A DNA stretch of 64,000 bases from CAUZFZ01 sp963579025. Its GTDB lineage: Bacteria > Planctomycetota > Planctomycetia > Planctomycetales > Planctomycetaceae. Below are positions 36,341-46,065 of the stretch, in pieces (position 1 is the first letter of the stretch; each line of letters opens with the position of its first letter). The stretch is taken from positions 1-64,000 of the forward strand of contig CAUZFZ010000032.1 of NCBI GenBank assembly GCA_963579025.1, in the 5' to 3' direction. Below the pieces are notes generated by a model that had not been told where the DNA came from, searched no databases, and saw nothing but the letters and a program-made list of their open reading frames with translations. Made by a program: the position numbers and the translations under genes.

Positions 36341-36427
36341 GTTCGTAGTAGCCGGACTTGTCCGGCTGTTCTGGCTGAGTCGAACGCCGTTGAGCGGACG
36401 AACCGCATAAATGCGGTTACTACGAAC
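36341..36427. repeat. GTTCGTAGTA nested palindrome, copy 1
   Basis: Outer arms gttcgtagta / tactacgaac enclose two hairpins: GCCGGACTTGTCCGGC and AACCGCATAAATGCGGTT. A reversed copy is at 55401-55524 and a fragment at 40681-40712. It ends 11 bases before the Gfo/Idh start. Confidence 0.85.
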
Positions 36428-36438
36428 TGAGGTACCTC

Positions 36439-37545
36439 ATGAGTGACACAGTCCGCATTGGAATCGTCGGTGCTGGAGCCGTTTCCGACTACCACCACGT
36501 CCCCGGAATCAACATCGACCCTCGCTGTGAACTCGTCGCGATCTGCGATCCCAACGAGGCGCTGCTGGAACAGCGGCGAACCGACTGGGGAGCATCGAAG
36601 CAGTCGACCAATTACGAGGACATCGCCAACGACCCGGACATCGACGCTGTCATCGTCGCGACGCCCAACTTCACGCATAAGGAGATCACACTGGCGTGCA
36701 TTGCCAGTGGCAAGCACGTGATGTGCGAAAAGCCGCTCGGTCTGAACTTTCAGGAATCGGCCGAGATGTACCGCGCGGCCCGCGACAAGGGCGTGCGGCA
36801 TATGACCGCATTTACATATCGGTTCGCGCCGTCGATGCGTTATGTCCGGCATCTGGTCCAGACAGGAGCCCTCGGCGTGCCGCGGCACTTCCGCAGCCAG
36901 AGGTTTCTGGATTGGCCGGAAACCAGTTGGGGCTGGCGTCAATACAAGGAACTGGCCGGCGCGGGCGATTTGTTCGACATGACGATCCATCGCATCGACT
37001 TTGCTCAAGACCTGATGGGGCCCATTAAGTCGATCTGCGGCGCGATCGCTCAGTTTGCTCCTCGTGACCGCACGGATTCCGGTGACGAATGCAAACCGTC
37101 CGAGGTCGATGACTGGTCCTCGCTGATCGGGCTGTTTGAGAACGGGGCCACCGGGCTGTGGGAAGGCAGCACGTTGATGAAGGGACATCACAACAACGGG
37201 TTCGGATACGAATGGGCCGAGGTCAACGGGTCGGAAGGTTCAGCCGCCTATCAGCTCACCGATCCGAACAACGTCATCATCGGCAAACACGGCGGCACGA
37301 TGGAGAAGCAGCCGGTGCCCGACGAGTTCCTTGTCATCGAAGGCAGCCCGCGCGACGGCCATGAAGGCGTGCCGAGTACGGTGTTCCGCTACGATCTGGT
37401 GTACGAATTCGTGTCATCGATCGTCGAAGGTCGTGATGCCTTGCCCGGCTTCGATCACGGCGCGATCGCTCAATGCGTGGCCGATTCCGTGTTGGTTTCG
37501 TTTGAGAAGAAAGCGTGGGTCGACGTGGCCGCCGATCTCGGTTGA
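36439..37545 (+). CDS. Gfo/Idh/MocA family oxidoreductase
   Basis: 368 residues, NAD(P)-dependent. Rossmann start GIVGAGAVSDYHH at 8-20, and the family's EKP motif at 97-99 (HVMCEKPL). The C-terminal alpha/beta domain is complete. No Tat leader, so cytoplasmic, unlike many secreted planctomycete relatives. Substrate unknown; sugars or inositols are usual. The MFS gene follows with a likely 62-base gap. Confidence 0.92.
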   Translation: MSDTVRIGIVGAGAVSDYHHVPGINIDPRCELVAICDPNEALLEQRRTDWGASKQSTNYEDIANDPDIDAVIVATPNFTHKEITLACIASGKHVMCEKPLGLNFQESAEMYRAARDKGVRHMTAFTYRFAPSMRYVRHLVQTGALGVPRHFRSQRFLDWPETSWGWRQYKELAGAGDLFDMTIHRIDFAQDLMGPIKSICGAIAQFAPRDRTDSGDECKPSEVDDWSSLIGLFENGATGLWEGSTLMKGHHNNGFGYEWAEVNGSEGSAAYQLTDPNNVIIGKHGGTMEKQPVPDEFLVIEGSPRDGHEGVPSTVFRYDLVYEFVSSIVEGRDALPGFDHGAIAQCVADSVLVSFEKKAWVDVAADLG

Positions 37546-37607
37546 GCTCGGAGCGACAACTCGTCGTGACTCTGTCGCCTGTCGAGGCATTCCTGCCGGG
37601 AGTCAAG

Positions 37608-38963
37608 GTGTCCAAACCGGAATCCGAACAACACGAATCGGACTCCGGTGGACGCGAACGTCAGGCACAGATCGACGCCGACGAGCCTCGGAATCTACTG
37701 ACGCTGGCGGCGTTCAACGTCGTGCTGAGGTTCTCCTGGATCTTCAAGACCGAAAGCGTGTTGATCCCGCGCTTTCTGGACCTGATCAGCGGGTCGGGAT
37801 TTGTTCGCGGCTGGCTGCCGATCCTCAGTCGCACTGCGCAAAGCGTTGTGCCGCTGATGCTCGCTGATCGCCTGCGACGACAGCCGCTGAAGAAACGCAG
37901 TCTATTAATCAGCTCAACACTGATGGGTCTGTGCTTTCTGACTCTGGCACTGGTCTGGTTCCTGTTGGACGAACCGGTCGAGGGCACGGTTCCGTGGTGG
38001 ATGGCACCGACCTTCCTCGCGATCTACGCGGCGTTCTTTGTCGTCAGCGGAATGAATCAACTGGGGCTGGGCACGGTTCAGGGCAAGCTGATTCGACCGA
38101 ACCGCCGCGGTCGCTTACTTGCTATCGCGGGGATTACCGGTTCAGTGGTCTCGATCACGCTGGCGTGGTTCGTGTTGCAGCGCTGGCTCGAACCGCCCAT
38201 GCGACTTCCGACGGGCGGGTTTGTACTGATCTTCGGGTTCGCGGGAATCGGATTCGTGCTGGCCGGATTACTGTCGTTGGCGCTGCGCGAGCCACGCGAC
38301 GATGAGTCTTCTCGACCGGTGCGTCCGGTCAGACAGGCCTTTGCCGATGCGTGGGACATCTTCCGTCAAGATGTCGCTTTTCGCCGGGCTGCGATTGTCG
38401 CGATGCTGTTTATCTCGGTGCAGTTGCTGTTTCCGCACTTCCAGTCACTCGGTCGCCGGAATCTGGGATCCGATGCCGAGGGCCATCATCTGATCCTGTG
38501 GATCATCGCTCAGAACGCAGCGGTCGGTATCTTCAGTTGGATGTCAGGCACGATCGCCGATCGCACGGGGTACCGCCTGGCGATCCGGATTCAGGTCTTC
38601 GCGTGCTGCTTCACTCCATTGCTGGCACTGCTGCTGACAAGCACGCTCCTGGAACACGGCGAGCAGTGGTTCTGGGCCGCGTTCGTATTCCTGGGTCTGG
38701 TGCCGGTCACAATGAAGAGCTTCATCAACTACGCCCTGGAACTCACCGATCCGTCGAATCACCCGCGGTACGTGAGCACAATGACGTTGTGCTTCGCCGT
38801 TCCGTTCGTGTTGTCCCCACTGGTTGGCTGGCTGATCGATCTTGTCGGATACGAGCCGATTTTTGTCGCGATCAGCGTGGCCATGGGACTGGGTGGCGTG
38901 CTGACCTTTCGAATGTCCGAGCCACGGATGGCGGAGAGCGGGGAGCGGAGGGCGGAGGGCTGA
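37608..38963 (+). CDS. MFS transporter
   Basis: 452 residues from GTG 37608, which has GGGAGT five bases upstream; an earlier in-frame start overlaps the oxidoreductase. About twelve hydrophobic helices in two groups, with a loop rich in Arg (DRLRRQPLKKR) after helix 2 and a longer charged centre near residue 230. Co-directional with the oxidoreductase, so it may import that enzyme's substrate. The last residues (GERRAEG) are a low-complexity run-on. Confidence 0.82.
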   Translation: MSKPESEQHESDSGGRERQAQIDADEPRNLLTLAAFNVVLRFSWIFKTESVLIPRFLDLISGSGFVRGWLPILSRTAQSVVPLMLADRLRRQPLKKRSLLISSTLMGLCFLTLALVWFLLDEPVEGTVPWWMAPTFLAIYAAFFVVSGMNQLGLGTVQGKLIRPNRRGRLLAIAGITGSVVSITLAWFVLQRWLEPPMRLPTGGFVLIFGFAGIGFVLAGLLSLALREPRDDESSRPVRPVRQAFADAWDIFRQDVAFRRAAIVAMLFISVQLLFPHFQSLGRRNLGSDAEGHHLILWIIAQNAAVGIFSWMSGTIADRTGYRLAIRIQVFACCFTPLLALLLTSTLLEHGEQWFWAAFVFLGLVPVTMKSFINYALELTDPSNHPRYVSTMTLCFAVPFVLSPLVGWLIDLVGYEPIFVAISVAMGLGGVLTFRMSEPRMAESGERRAEG

Positions 38964-38984
38964 GCGCGGTCTGCTGTTGGCCCG

Positions 38985-39653
38985 TCAGCGACCGTCTATC
39001 TCTCGCACCAGCATGAAGCTTTCCGCGGCGTCGCGTGCGATAGTGGCGCCGCGGAAGCGGGCCAGAGCTTCGATCGTCCGCAACGAGCGTGCACTCGGTG
39101 GTGGATGCATCTGCGATTCGAAGCACGACATGGCCTGCAGCTTTGTGTCGAGGTACTCAGAGATGTCGATGAAGACTGTCGGGATGAACGCGGCATCCGG
39201 ACGCGGCGGCGCCCACTCGGTTTCTGAGATCGTCTCGTAGGCCAGAATTCGCTTCACGGGGCATCCCGCGAGCGGCCGCGCCGCGACCAGAGCCGCGTGG
39301 TGCAGATGACCGTGATCACTGTGAATATCCCCGTGATGCGGCAGATACAGCACTTGGACGTCCAGTTCACGAATGACTTCGGCCAGTGCCGATGCAATCT
39401 GATAGCGCGGCACGGTGTCGAGTGCCGGCGCGGGAAACTCCAGGAACCGCGTTTCCGAGACGCCCAGAACTTCATGCGCAGCGCGGGCTTCGGCCCGAGT
39501 CTTCGCGACGGATTCGTCGGTGTAGAGTTCCGGTGCTCCGCGTGTCGCAACAAGGACTGTCACACGGTCCCCGCTCGCGACATGTCGGCAGATCGCGCCG
39601 CCACAGCCGAGCACTTCGTCATCCGGATGCGGGGCGATCATCAGAACATTCAT
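38985..39653 (-). CDS. PIG-L/LmbE-type deacetylase
   Basis: 222 residues. A zinc-dependent N-acetylglucosaminyl deacetylase fold: PHPDDE at 8-13 and HSDH at 111-114 give the metal ligands and the catalytic Asp. Could act on N-acetylglucosamine conjugates such as those in low-molecular-weight thiols or glycolipids (BshB, MshB, LmbE kin). It follows the sulfotransferase gene by 15 bases, so both may modify the same sugar-bearing molecule. Confidence 0.9.
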   Translation of the reverse strand: MNVLMIAPHPDDEVLGCGGAICRHVASGDRVTVLVATRGAPELYTDESVAKTRAEARAAHEVLGVSETRFLEFPAPALDTVPRYQIASALAEVIRELDVQVLYLPHHGDIHSDHGHLHHAALVAARPLAGCPVKRILAYETISETEWAPPRPDAAFIPTVFIDISEYLDTKLQAMSCFESQMHPPPSARSLRTIEALARFRGATIARDAAESFMLVREIDGR

Positions 39654-39668
39654 AAGCCGGGAGTCCGT

Positions 39669-40619
39669 TCAGGCCGCCTGGCGGGACGACGGTCGGCCCA
39701 GTAGCTCAGCCAGTTTTTCCTGATCACTGCGGAAATACTCTTCCAGCTCGGTGCGGAAAGGCTCGGACAACACGGCGCGTTCATCCGACCGGGTTGTCAG
39801 CGTCTCAGCCATGCGCCAGGTGCGTCGCGGACCGACCGCTCGGTGCAGAGTCCACCGGACTCCGAATTTCAGATAGTTCAGCGGGAACGGTGGTCGCTTA
39901 ATAATTCGCGCCAGGCCGCTTTTTGAGCGCACTCGGTGAGCGTTGACCTTGGGAAATTCTGATCGTCCGTCATGCGGCAAACGCAGGAACCGCAGGATGT
40001 CCCGGTACACGCAATCCGGAGACTGCACGAAGTCATCGAAGAAATGAATGCGGACCTGCTCCCGGGGAACTGTCTTCAGTACGCGTTCTACCTGCTCGCC
40101 CAGCAGACACTGCCGACCATACTGCAGCATGACCGGTTCCGGACAGAAGCGGTCCGATGGCAGGTCTTGTCCACTGGCCCGAGACGACTGCAGACGCCAG
40201 GCCGTTTCGAAATCGGGCTCGTTCTCGATGCACTCTTTGAGCCAGGTTGAATGCAGGGCATGTGCCATGTCGACCGGGTCGCGGAGCATCACGACCAACT
40301 TTGCGTCCGGGTTGAAGTCGAGGATGTTCCGGACGGCGGCTTCCGAGAAGAGGTACATGACCGAGGCATCACCGTAGACGGTCTTGACCGGTGACACGTC
40401 GCGATACAGCGCGAGGTAGTCATCCAGTGCCAGCTCGTGCCCGAAGCGTTCCACTCCGTTGACCCAGCCGCAGCCGAAGCGGGGCAGATCCCGGCTGAAG
40501 TAGTGCGGTTCTTTGGTCTCGGGGAAGTAGATCTGCGGATGAGTACTCAGGTAGTCATACAGCGCCGTCGTGCCGCACTTGGGGGCACCGACGATGAAGA
40601 AGCCAGGTTTGCGAGTCAT
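39669..40619 (-). CDS. PAPS-dependent sulfotransferase
   Basis: 316 residues of the heparan-type sulfotransferase family. The PAPS phosphate loop GAPKCGTTAL is at 11-20, and VVMLRDPVDMAHALHSTWL carries the 3'-phosphate-binding Arg/Ser set. No signal peptide or membrane segment, so it acts in the cytoplasm. Probably in an operon with the PIG-L deacetylase; a deacetylase beside a sulfotransferase recalls N-deacetylation/N-sulfation of glucosamine, which is inference. Confidence 0.88.
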   Translation of the reverse strand: MTRKPGFFIVGAPKCGTTALYDYLSTHPQIYFPETKEPHYFSRDLPRFGCGWVNGVERFGHELALDDYLALYRDVSPVKTVYGDASVMYLFSEAAVRNILDFNPDAKLVVMLRDPVDMAHALHSTWLKECIENEPDFETAWRLQSSRASGQDLPSDRFCPEPVMLQYGRQCLLGEQVERVLKTVPREQVRIHFFDDFVQSPDCVYRDILRFLRLPHDGRSEFPKVNAHRVRSKSGLARIIKRPPFPLNYLKFGVRWTLHRAVGPRRTWRMAETLTTRSDERAVLSEPFRTELEEYFRSDQEKLAELLGRPSSRQAA

Positions 40620-40680
40620 CCCTGATCACCAGGCAATTCGAGGATCGTGTCAACGCGCAGGGTTCTATCACACGCACCGC

Positions 40681-40712
40681 CGTTCGTAGTAGCCGGATTT
40701 ATTCGGCGGCTT
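40681..40712. repeat. GTTCGTAGTA repeat fragment
   Basis: cgttcgtagtagccggattt matches one end of the repeats at 36341 and 55401; the other half is missing. It overlaps the last codons of the phosphohexomutase-like gene. Confidence 0.6.
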
Positions 40713-42102
40713 CCCGACGAGCCACTTCATCCGGTTCTCGCACCGCGCGCGGACGGTTACTGCAAACGGACGAAAAGGTCGCATCACTGCGACTGAGCCC
40801 CTGCAGAATGCGAGCCAATGTCAGGATGGCGTCGCACGCGGGAAACGATTCGCGAAACCAGTATCGATCCGAGCTGCCTCCCGCAAACCGGGCGTTGCTT
40901 TCGCGCATGGCAGCACTCACGCTGCCGAGTGAATCGCCGCCGTCAGTAACCTGGTCAATGCCTGTCAGTTCTCGAAATCGATCGACGGCTGAGTGCTCGA
41001 CAACGACCGCTGCGTGCGGTTGTTCGGATCGAATAACGGTCGCCAGAAACGCACTCAACGCGATCGGGTCGATTCGGTGGCCCCGCTCATCAATGAAGAC
41101 ACACCGAGTGCCGTCATCGTCAATCAGTAACCCAAGATGAGCCTGCTTCCTGAGTACACATTCGGTGATTCGCTTCTCCAGAATCTCCGGACGGAACGGA
41201 GCGTTGACGCCTGCATCGGCGGGGACTTCGAACAGCTCGCAGGGAATGCGGGCAAATAGACGCCTTAGAGTGCGTCGTACCGTTCGCGGCCGCGCGGCAC
41301 AGACAACCCGCAGCGGCCGGAGTGCATGAAAGTGTTTCCATAACCCGGTTTCATAGGGCACACCCGCCTGAAAACTTTGCTGAAACGCCGCCCGGCGAGT
41401 CGGACGCGTCTGTCCGGATTCCAGTCGCCGTTCCACATCTTCCAGACCGACCCCGGCCGACAACGGCACGGCGCATTCACCGACCAGATCAAGTCCTGTC
41501 CACGAGGCATCGCCACCAGCGCCCGTGACAAACACGCCCCCGGCAGCCTGGACATGATCGACGGCAAAGGCAAAACACGGACGGGACACCAGTCCAAGAT
41601 CGATCACGGGACAACCCATCAGCCGCAACTGGTCGGTGACAGACGACAAAACCGCTGGTGACGACGGGCGTTCGTCGTACCCGACGACAACCGTCGGTCC
41701 GCGACGAGCCGGTTGACAGCTCCCACCCGGATTCGCCGCGGCCAGTGGTACATGTTCCCACAGGCCAGTCGCGAAGGCTCCGGCAATGCGACCGGCCGCC
41801 GTCGGCGACAGTTCGTTGAGGAACACTCCCCGGACACCGTCCCGCGTAAACAGGGTCGGCTGCGGCACACGACGCTCAACCTGTTGAATGCGCTCCACAG
41901 TCTGTGGCGGGAGCTGTCCCGTGTCGTTGCGGTGCTGGCATTGACGGCAGGGCGGATAGAAAGCCGCCAGCCGCGACAGATGAACCGATCGCGAAATCGA
42001 GTGTGCGTCACCCGGACAGCGAAACTGGGTTTCGGCCACAACGGTCACCAAAGGACCGCTGACCGGAAATACAGAATCGGACTGAGCATTGTCGGCATCC
42101 AT
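40699..42102 (-). CDS. Phosphohexomutase-like protein lacking the catalytic serine
   Basis: 467 residues from ATG 42102. Residues 20-60 hold a Cys/His set (C29, C52, C55, H57) that could bind zinc. The following alpha/beta domains match phosphomannomutase/phosphoglucomutase: GVFLNELSPTAAGRI, VVVGYDERPSSP at 138-149. Where active enzymes have TASHNP with the phosphorylated serine, this reads VTGAGGDASWTG at 192-203. So it is probably not a mutase but a sugar-phosphate-binding relative. A later start would lose the zinc-site residues; an earlier one adds Arg-rich non-protein sequence and overlaps the Uma2 gene. Its C-terminus overlaps a repeat fragment. Confidence 0.68.
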   Translation of the reverse strand: MDADNAQSDSVFPVSGPLVTVVAETQFRCPGDAHSISRSVHLSRLAAFYPPCRQCQHRNDTGQLPPQTVERIQQVERRVPQPTLFTRDGVRGVFLNELSPTAAGRIAGAFATGLWEHVPLAAANPGGSCQPARRGPTVVVGYDERPSSPAVLSSVTDQLRLMGCPVIDLGLVSRPCFAFAVDHVQAAGGVFVTGAGGDASWTGLDLVGECAVPLSAGVGLEDVERRLESGQTRPTRRAAFQQSFQAGVPYETGLWKHFHALRPLRVVCAARPRTVRRTLRRLFARIPCELFEVPADAGVNAPFRPEILEKRITECVLRKQAHLGLLIDDDGTRCVFIDERGHRIDPIALSAFLATVIRSEQPHAAVVVEHSAVDRFRELTGIDQVTDGGDSLGSVSAAMRESNARFAGGSSDRYWFRESFPACDAILTLARILQGLSRSDATFSSVCSNRPRAVREPDEVARREAAE

Positions 42103-42121
42103 GCCTGACCTCGCCGTTGCG

Positions 42122-42736
42122 TTATTCGAACAGCTCGGCGACCGGGACTTGAAAGCCGGGTAAATCCGAACCACCGGAAAGCAGCATGGTCTGATTAAAC
42201 GTCTCGGGCGGGTCACCCTGGCGGTGCACCTGCACCGTGCGGAAATCCGGATCAACCACCCACACAACGCTGACGCCGCAGTCAAGATACTCTCGAACCT
42301 TCTCGCACACTTCGACGTGTTTATCCGACGGAGAAAGAATCTCGACAGCCAGCAGGGGAGCCCCGTCGAACATCTGTGTTTCGTCGGACTGCTGTTCAAC
42401 AACTTCCTGCGAGAAGTACGCGACATCGATTCCAAAGGACGTGTCCGGATCACGCCGCATAATGCAGCCGACCTCACCGGATGCCACCGTACCCTGCTCG
42501 TTCGTTTGCCGCTGCCAGTGTATGAGCAGATAGGCCACCCTTGCTTCTACTGCCGTGTGAAACCGATTCCGTCTGGTCATGGGCCGCTCTCTGAGTTCGC
42601 CTCGAATGAGTTCACGGTCGATACCGTCATTGTCGGACAGGGCGTCCAGATCTTCGACGGTCATCAAGGCGGGAGTGGCAGTACTCATTTCGTTCTCCAC
42701 AGCATCTGTTTCGAGAACCACCGGCTGGCGAGACAA
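42122..42736 (-). CDS. Uma2 family endonuclease-like protein (DUF820)
   Basis: 204 residues from ATG 42736, or 188 from ATG 42688. The PD-(D/E)XK-type core is visible: FGIDVAYF with D104, LLAVEILSPSDK with E132, then CGVSVVWVVDPDFRTVQVH. These proteins occur in many copies in planctomycetes and cyanobacteria; their biological role is unsettled. It lies 19 bases ahead of the phosphohexomutase-like gene on the same strand. Confidence 0.85.
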   Translation of the reverse strand: MSRQPVVLETDAVENEMSTATPALMTVEDLDALSDNDGIDRELIRGELRERPMTRRNRFHTAVEARVAYLLIHWQRQTNEQGTVASGEVGCIMRRDPDTSFGIDVAYFSQEVVEQQSDETQMFDGAPLLAVEILSPSDKHVEVCEKVREYLDCGVSVVWVVDPDFRTVQVHRQGDPPETFNQTMLLSGGSDLPGFQVPVAELFE

Positions 42737-42806
42737 CGAAGCGTTCCCTCAAGGCGAGATCTCAACCGTCTACCTTAGGCCGGCTCAATTTCATGCGTCA
42801 ATATGG

Positions 42807-43670
42807 TCACTCATCGTCGCCGTTGTATCGTGGCTGGCCACTCCAGCCCATCTTGTCCTGCAGCACTTTGTAGTAATTGTGCCCCGGCATGCGGGCGAGC
42901 TGGCAGGTCGTATCCGCGCGGCGAATGACGATCTCGTCACCGACACCGAATGAACGACGAATCTGACCGTCGATCACCAGCATGACGTCCGTGCGCGTGC
43001 TCGGCAGTGTCAGTCGGTACGTTCGGTCGGCGTCGTCAACCAAAGCTCGATTCGACAGCGTGTGCGGGCAGATGGGTGTCACAACAAACACCGGCAAATC
43101 CTGTTGAATCGCCGGTCCGCCGGCCGACAAGCTGTGCGCCGTCGAGCCAATCGGCGTGCTGATAATCAGCCCGTCACAGCTATATGTCGTCACGGGAGCG
43201 TCGTCGATCGTCAGACACACTTCGATCATTTCCAGAGTCGATGCGGCACTGACCGCAGCTTCGTTCAGACCCAGAAAGTTCTCCGACGTGCCATCCGCTC
43301 GACGCAAAGTGCATTCGAACATCAGGTGGTCGACGACTTCGTACTTGTGATTCCGAATTTCATCGAATCGCTCACGAAAGTCGCGTGCCGTCAGATCTGC
43401 CAGAAAACCGAGTCTACCCAGATTGACTCCCAGTAGCGGGCGCTGAAACCTGCCCAGCTTACGACACGCTCGCAGTATCGCACCGTCGCCCCCGAGCACG
43501 ATGATCAGGTCGGCCCTGTCCAGACAATCGGGGCTGAGATCTTCGACCACGACTGATGCCACCAGGTCGATCTGTGGCTGCTGTTCCAGGAACGAGCCGA
43601 TTTCATGGGCGGCACGCTCCACACGGTCGTCGGCATCTCGCTTGAGCAATATCACGCGCAGCGCCGGCAT
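42807..43670 (-). CDS. nadK: NAD kinase
   Basis: Phosphorylates NAD to NADP. 287 residues. GGDGAIL at 60-66, GVNLGRLGFLAD at 81-92, NE at 136-137 and DGLIISTPIGSTAHSLSAGGP carry the ATP and NAD sites. The family is complete. A divergent 268-bp region separates it from the SLBB-like gene. Confidence 0.94.
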   Translation of the reverse strand: MPALRVILLKRDADDRVERAAHEIGSFLEQQPQIDLVASVVVEDLSPDCLDRADLIIVLGGDGAILRACRKLGRFQRPLLGVNLGRLGFLADLTARDFRERFDEIRNHKYEVVDHLMFECTLRRADGTSENFLGLNEAAVSAASTLEMIEVCLTIDDAPVTTYSCDGLIISTPIGSTAHSLSAGGPAIQQDLPVFVVTPICPHTLSNRALVDDADRTYRLTLPSTRTDVMLVIDGQIRRSFGVGDEIVIRRADTTCQLARMPGHNYYKVLQDKMGWSGQPRYNGDDE

Positions 43671-43938
43671 CTCGGACTCCGAAGTTGAGAAATACGAACC
43701 TCAGCCATTCTGCCAGGGGATGTGTGAGCCGGCAAGCGGCTTATCGGCGCCAGTGCAATCTGCCGGACTTCGCCGTTCGGATGACGTCGAATTCTGCAAA
43801 CTTGAACAGGGCCGATTTTTCGACTCAGACGGATGGGGAAAGTGTGACGATGGTAGGGATTGTGCGGAGTCCCTCTTCGCATGTGCGGATTCCCTGCGAC
43901 TGATTGACAGCTCACTTGCCGCTCACAGGAAGACGTTA

Positions 43939-46065
43939 ATGCTCTGCCGTTCGCCTGCTCGGATCGGACTGGCGCTGGTGACAGTACTTGTGCTGTCAGC
44001 CGGCCTGGTACGTGTCCAGCTTTCGGCCGGGTCCCGCGAGATCACTCCGTTCGGGCGTGGGAAGCAGCAAGCCAACTGGTTCACGGTCATGGGGCACGTC
44101 GGACGTTCCCAGACGTACGAATTGCCGACGTCCACCCCATCGCTGGTTGACTTCATCCGATTCGCCGGCGACCTCAAGCCGACCGCCTCCGGGCAACTGC
44201 GCATTGTGCGAAATGGCCGCGTCTCTGTCCGCGTCCGCTATTCACCCAGCTCAACCGAAAAACTGCTGCCTGGTGATCTGGTCATCGTGGATGGCAAGAT
44301 GGCTCATGGACGCATCTTTCGCGGCCGCAACTCGGATGTGGCCGCCTCCACAGGACCGGTTCAGATCGGTCTGATTGGAATCAGACGCTGGCCGGTCATT
44401 ATGGAGTCAGCTCCTGAGCGAGCGACCATCCGCTGGATCACGCAGCAACTCGGCCAGCACGAGTCCGCATCGGTGGGTGTTAAAGCAATTGTTCCCCGCA
44501 ACTTTACCCAGACAACTCCTGATACTCGTCTTCAAAGCGGTTCGGTCCTCGTCTTCAATCCGGCGTTGGTCGACATTTCCCGCTTGCCCGCCGGATTGCC
44601 GGAACCGGTTGATGTCAGTCGACCGGCTGGATCAGCGACCCCGCCCTCTTCCGCTCGACCCCCGTCTCCGCTGCCATTGCCTCTGAGTCCCGGACTGGCC
44701 GCCCGAGCAGACACGTCGACTCCCGGGCACACGGCGATTCCCGAGCCGGTAGCGACCCAGTTCAACCCGGGTCCGGCAGCTGACCGCGCTCAGGACGAGT
44801 TCTCCAAAGATCTGCTGACCGATCCCCGGTCCGTCACGCTGGAGCCGCAACCGGCTCCCGCTGTGGGTCGAACGCGTCTGACCGACACTTCGTCCGCCGC
44901 CACACGTCCGCGACCGGATCCGTCGCCAGACACTCGCATTGCACCAGACGAAGCGGCGTCATCGGGCACTGCGGCAGACCAGCCAGCCGAGATCATTGAG
45001 TCGCCACAAGCGACCCGTCCGTTTCAGTCCTTCATCGCACAACCGGCTCAAATCGAACGGCACAATCCAGTTCCCGAGATTTCGGGCACTCCCGATTCGA
45101 GTACCGCTGAAGCCGATCACGCCCTGGAGGCCGCCGCAATCACGGCCCCGGCCGCCGTTTCACTGGCCACCCAGGGCGCGACGAGTGTCACGGAATCAAA
45201 TCCGCCTGAAACCCCCGATGGTCATGACCCGCCTCAACCGCCGACTGATTCAAGTGGACCTCCAGCCGCAGAACCAGACACCACTGCCAGCGCCGACTCG
45301 TCGATGCTGATTCCGAAAGTCCCCACGCCATGGAACTGGCCTGTCATCGCGATCTGCATCATTGGCGGCATCGGCATTCTGATCGCTACAGGAATGGTCC
45401 TTTCGATCGCCCGGCACGATACGACTCCCAGACCGACGCCGGTTGCACAAACCAGTCGCTACTGGCTGGATCGCATCATCAACGATGAGCTGCCTATCGA
45501 CGAAGAACCGGTCCAGATCACTGCGGGCGAAGCACTGTTCGGGCGACCGACACGAATCGTGCGAGTAGACGAACCACACGCCAGCATCCCGATGCCCCAC
45601 TTCCTGAAACGTGGTGGTCAGTCAGGATCGGTTCCGACCACTCCCAGTGCCCCGGACTCGCCGCACCCCGAATTGCCTGATGACGATGACCGGGACCAGC
45701 GTCCGACGACGTATACGCCGCAGCGATCCGATCGACCGACAACACGCCGACCGCAGCGGCCCGACGTCCCCGTGCGGCCAGCGGCCAGATCCAAACAATC
45801 GACTGTGGCAGAAACCGTAGCCGAGACGACCTCGGAACCCAGTCCTGAGAGTCTCGCTGCACCTGCTGCAACGCGTCGCACCGTTCGCATAGACACAGCG
45901 CATCCAGTGACAGATACCGTCCAGACATCCGAGCCAGCACGCCGTGAACGGCGGATGCCCGGTACGCGACCGGGAAGATCGACAACGGTCTCGCCAGACG
46001 ACGCCCGCGACAAGGGCTTGTTAGATCGCATTCTGATCCAGGTGGACCAGGGAGGTCGATCATGA
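43939..46065 (+). CDS. SLBB-like membrane protein with proline-rich linker
   Basis: 708 residues from ATG 43939 (AGGAAG seven bases upstream). A membrane helix at 8-27 leads to an SLBB-like fold at about 46-115 (VMGHVGRSQTYELP, LVDFIRFAGDL, LLPGDLVIVDGK), as in polysaccharide-export proteins. A Pro/Thr/Ala-rich low-complexity part runs from about 210 to 455. A second helix follows at about 467-490, then a basic, disordered-looking tail with VDEPHASIPMPHF. Its TGA overlaps the ATG of the actin-like gene. I infer an envelope-spanning protein linked to a cytoplasmic ATPase; function unknown. Confidence 0.72.
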   Translation: MLCRSPARIGLALVTVLVLSAGLVRVQLSAGSREITPFGRGKQQANWFTVMGHVGRSQTYELPTSTPSLVDFIRFAGDLKPTASGQLRIVRNGRVSVRVRYSPSSTEKLLPGDLVIVDGKMAHGRIFRGRNSDVAASTGPVQIGLIGIRRWPVIMESAPERATIRWITQQLGQHESASVGVKAIVPRNFTQTTPDTRLQSGSVLVFNPALVDISRLPAGLPEPVDVSRPAGSATPPSSARPPSPLPLPLSPGLAARADTSTPGHTAIPEPVATQFNPGPAADRAQDEFSKDLLTDPRSVTLEPQPAPAVGRTRLTDTSSAATRPRPDPSPDTRIAPDEAASSGTAADQPAEIIESPQATRPFQSFIAQPAQIERHNPVPEISGTPDSSTAEADHALEAAAITAPAAVSLATQGATSVTESNPPETPDGHDPPQPPTDSSGPPAAEPDTTASADSSMLIPKVPTPWNWPVIAICIIGGIGILIATGMVLSIARHDTTPRPTPVAQTSRYWLDRIINDELPIDEEPVQITAGEALFGRPTRIVRVDEPHASIPMPHFLKRGGQSGSVPTTPSAPDSPHPELPDDDDRDQRPTTYTPQRSDRPTTRRPQRPDVPVRPAARSKQSTVAETVAETTSEPSPESLAAPAATRRTVRIDTAHPVTDTVQTSEPARRERRMPGTRPGRSTTVSPDDARDKGLLDRILIQVDQGGRS

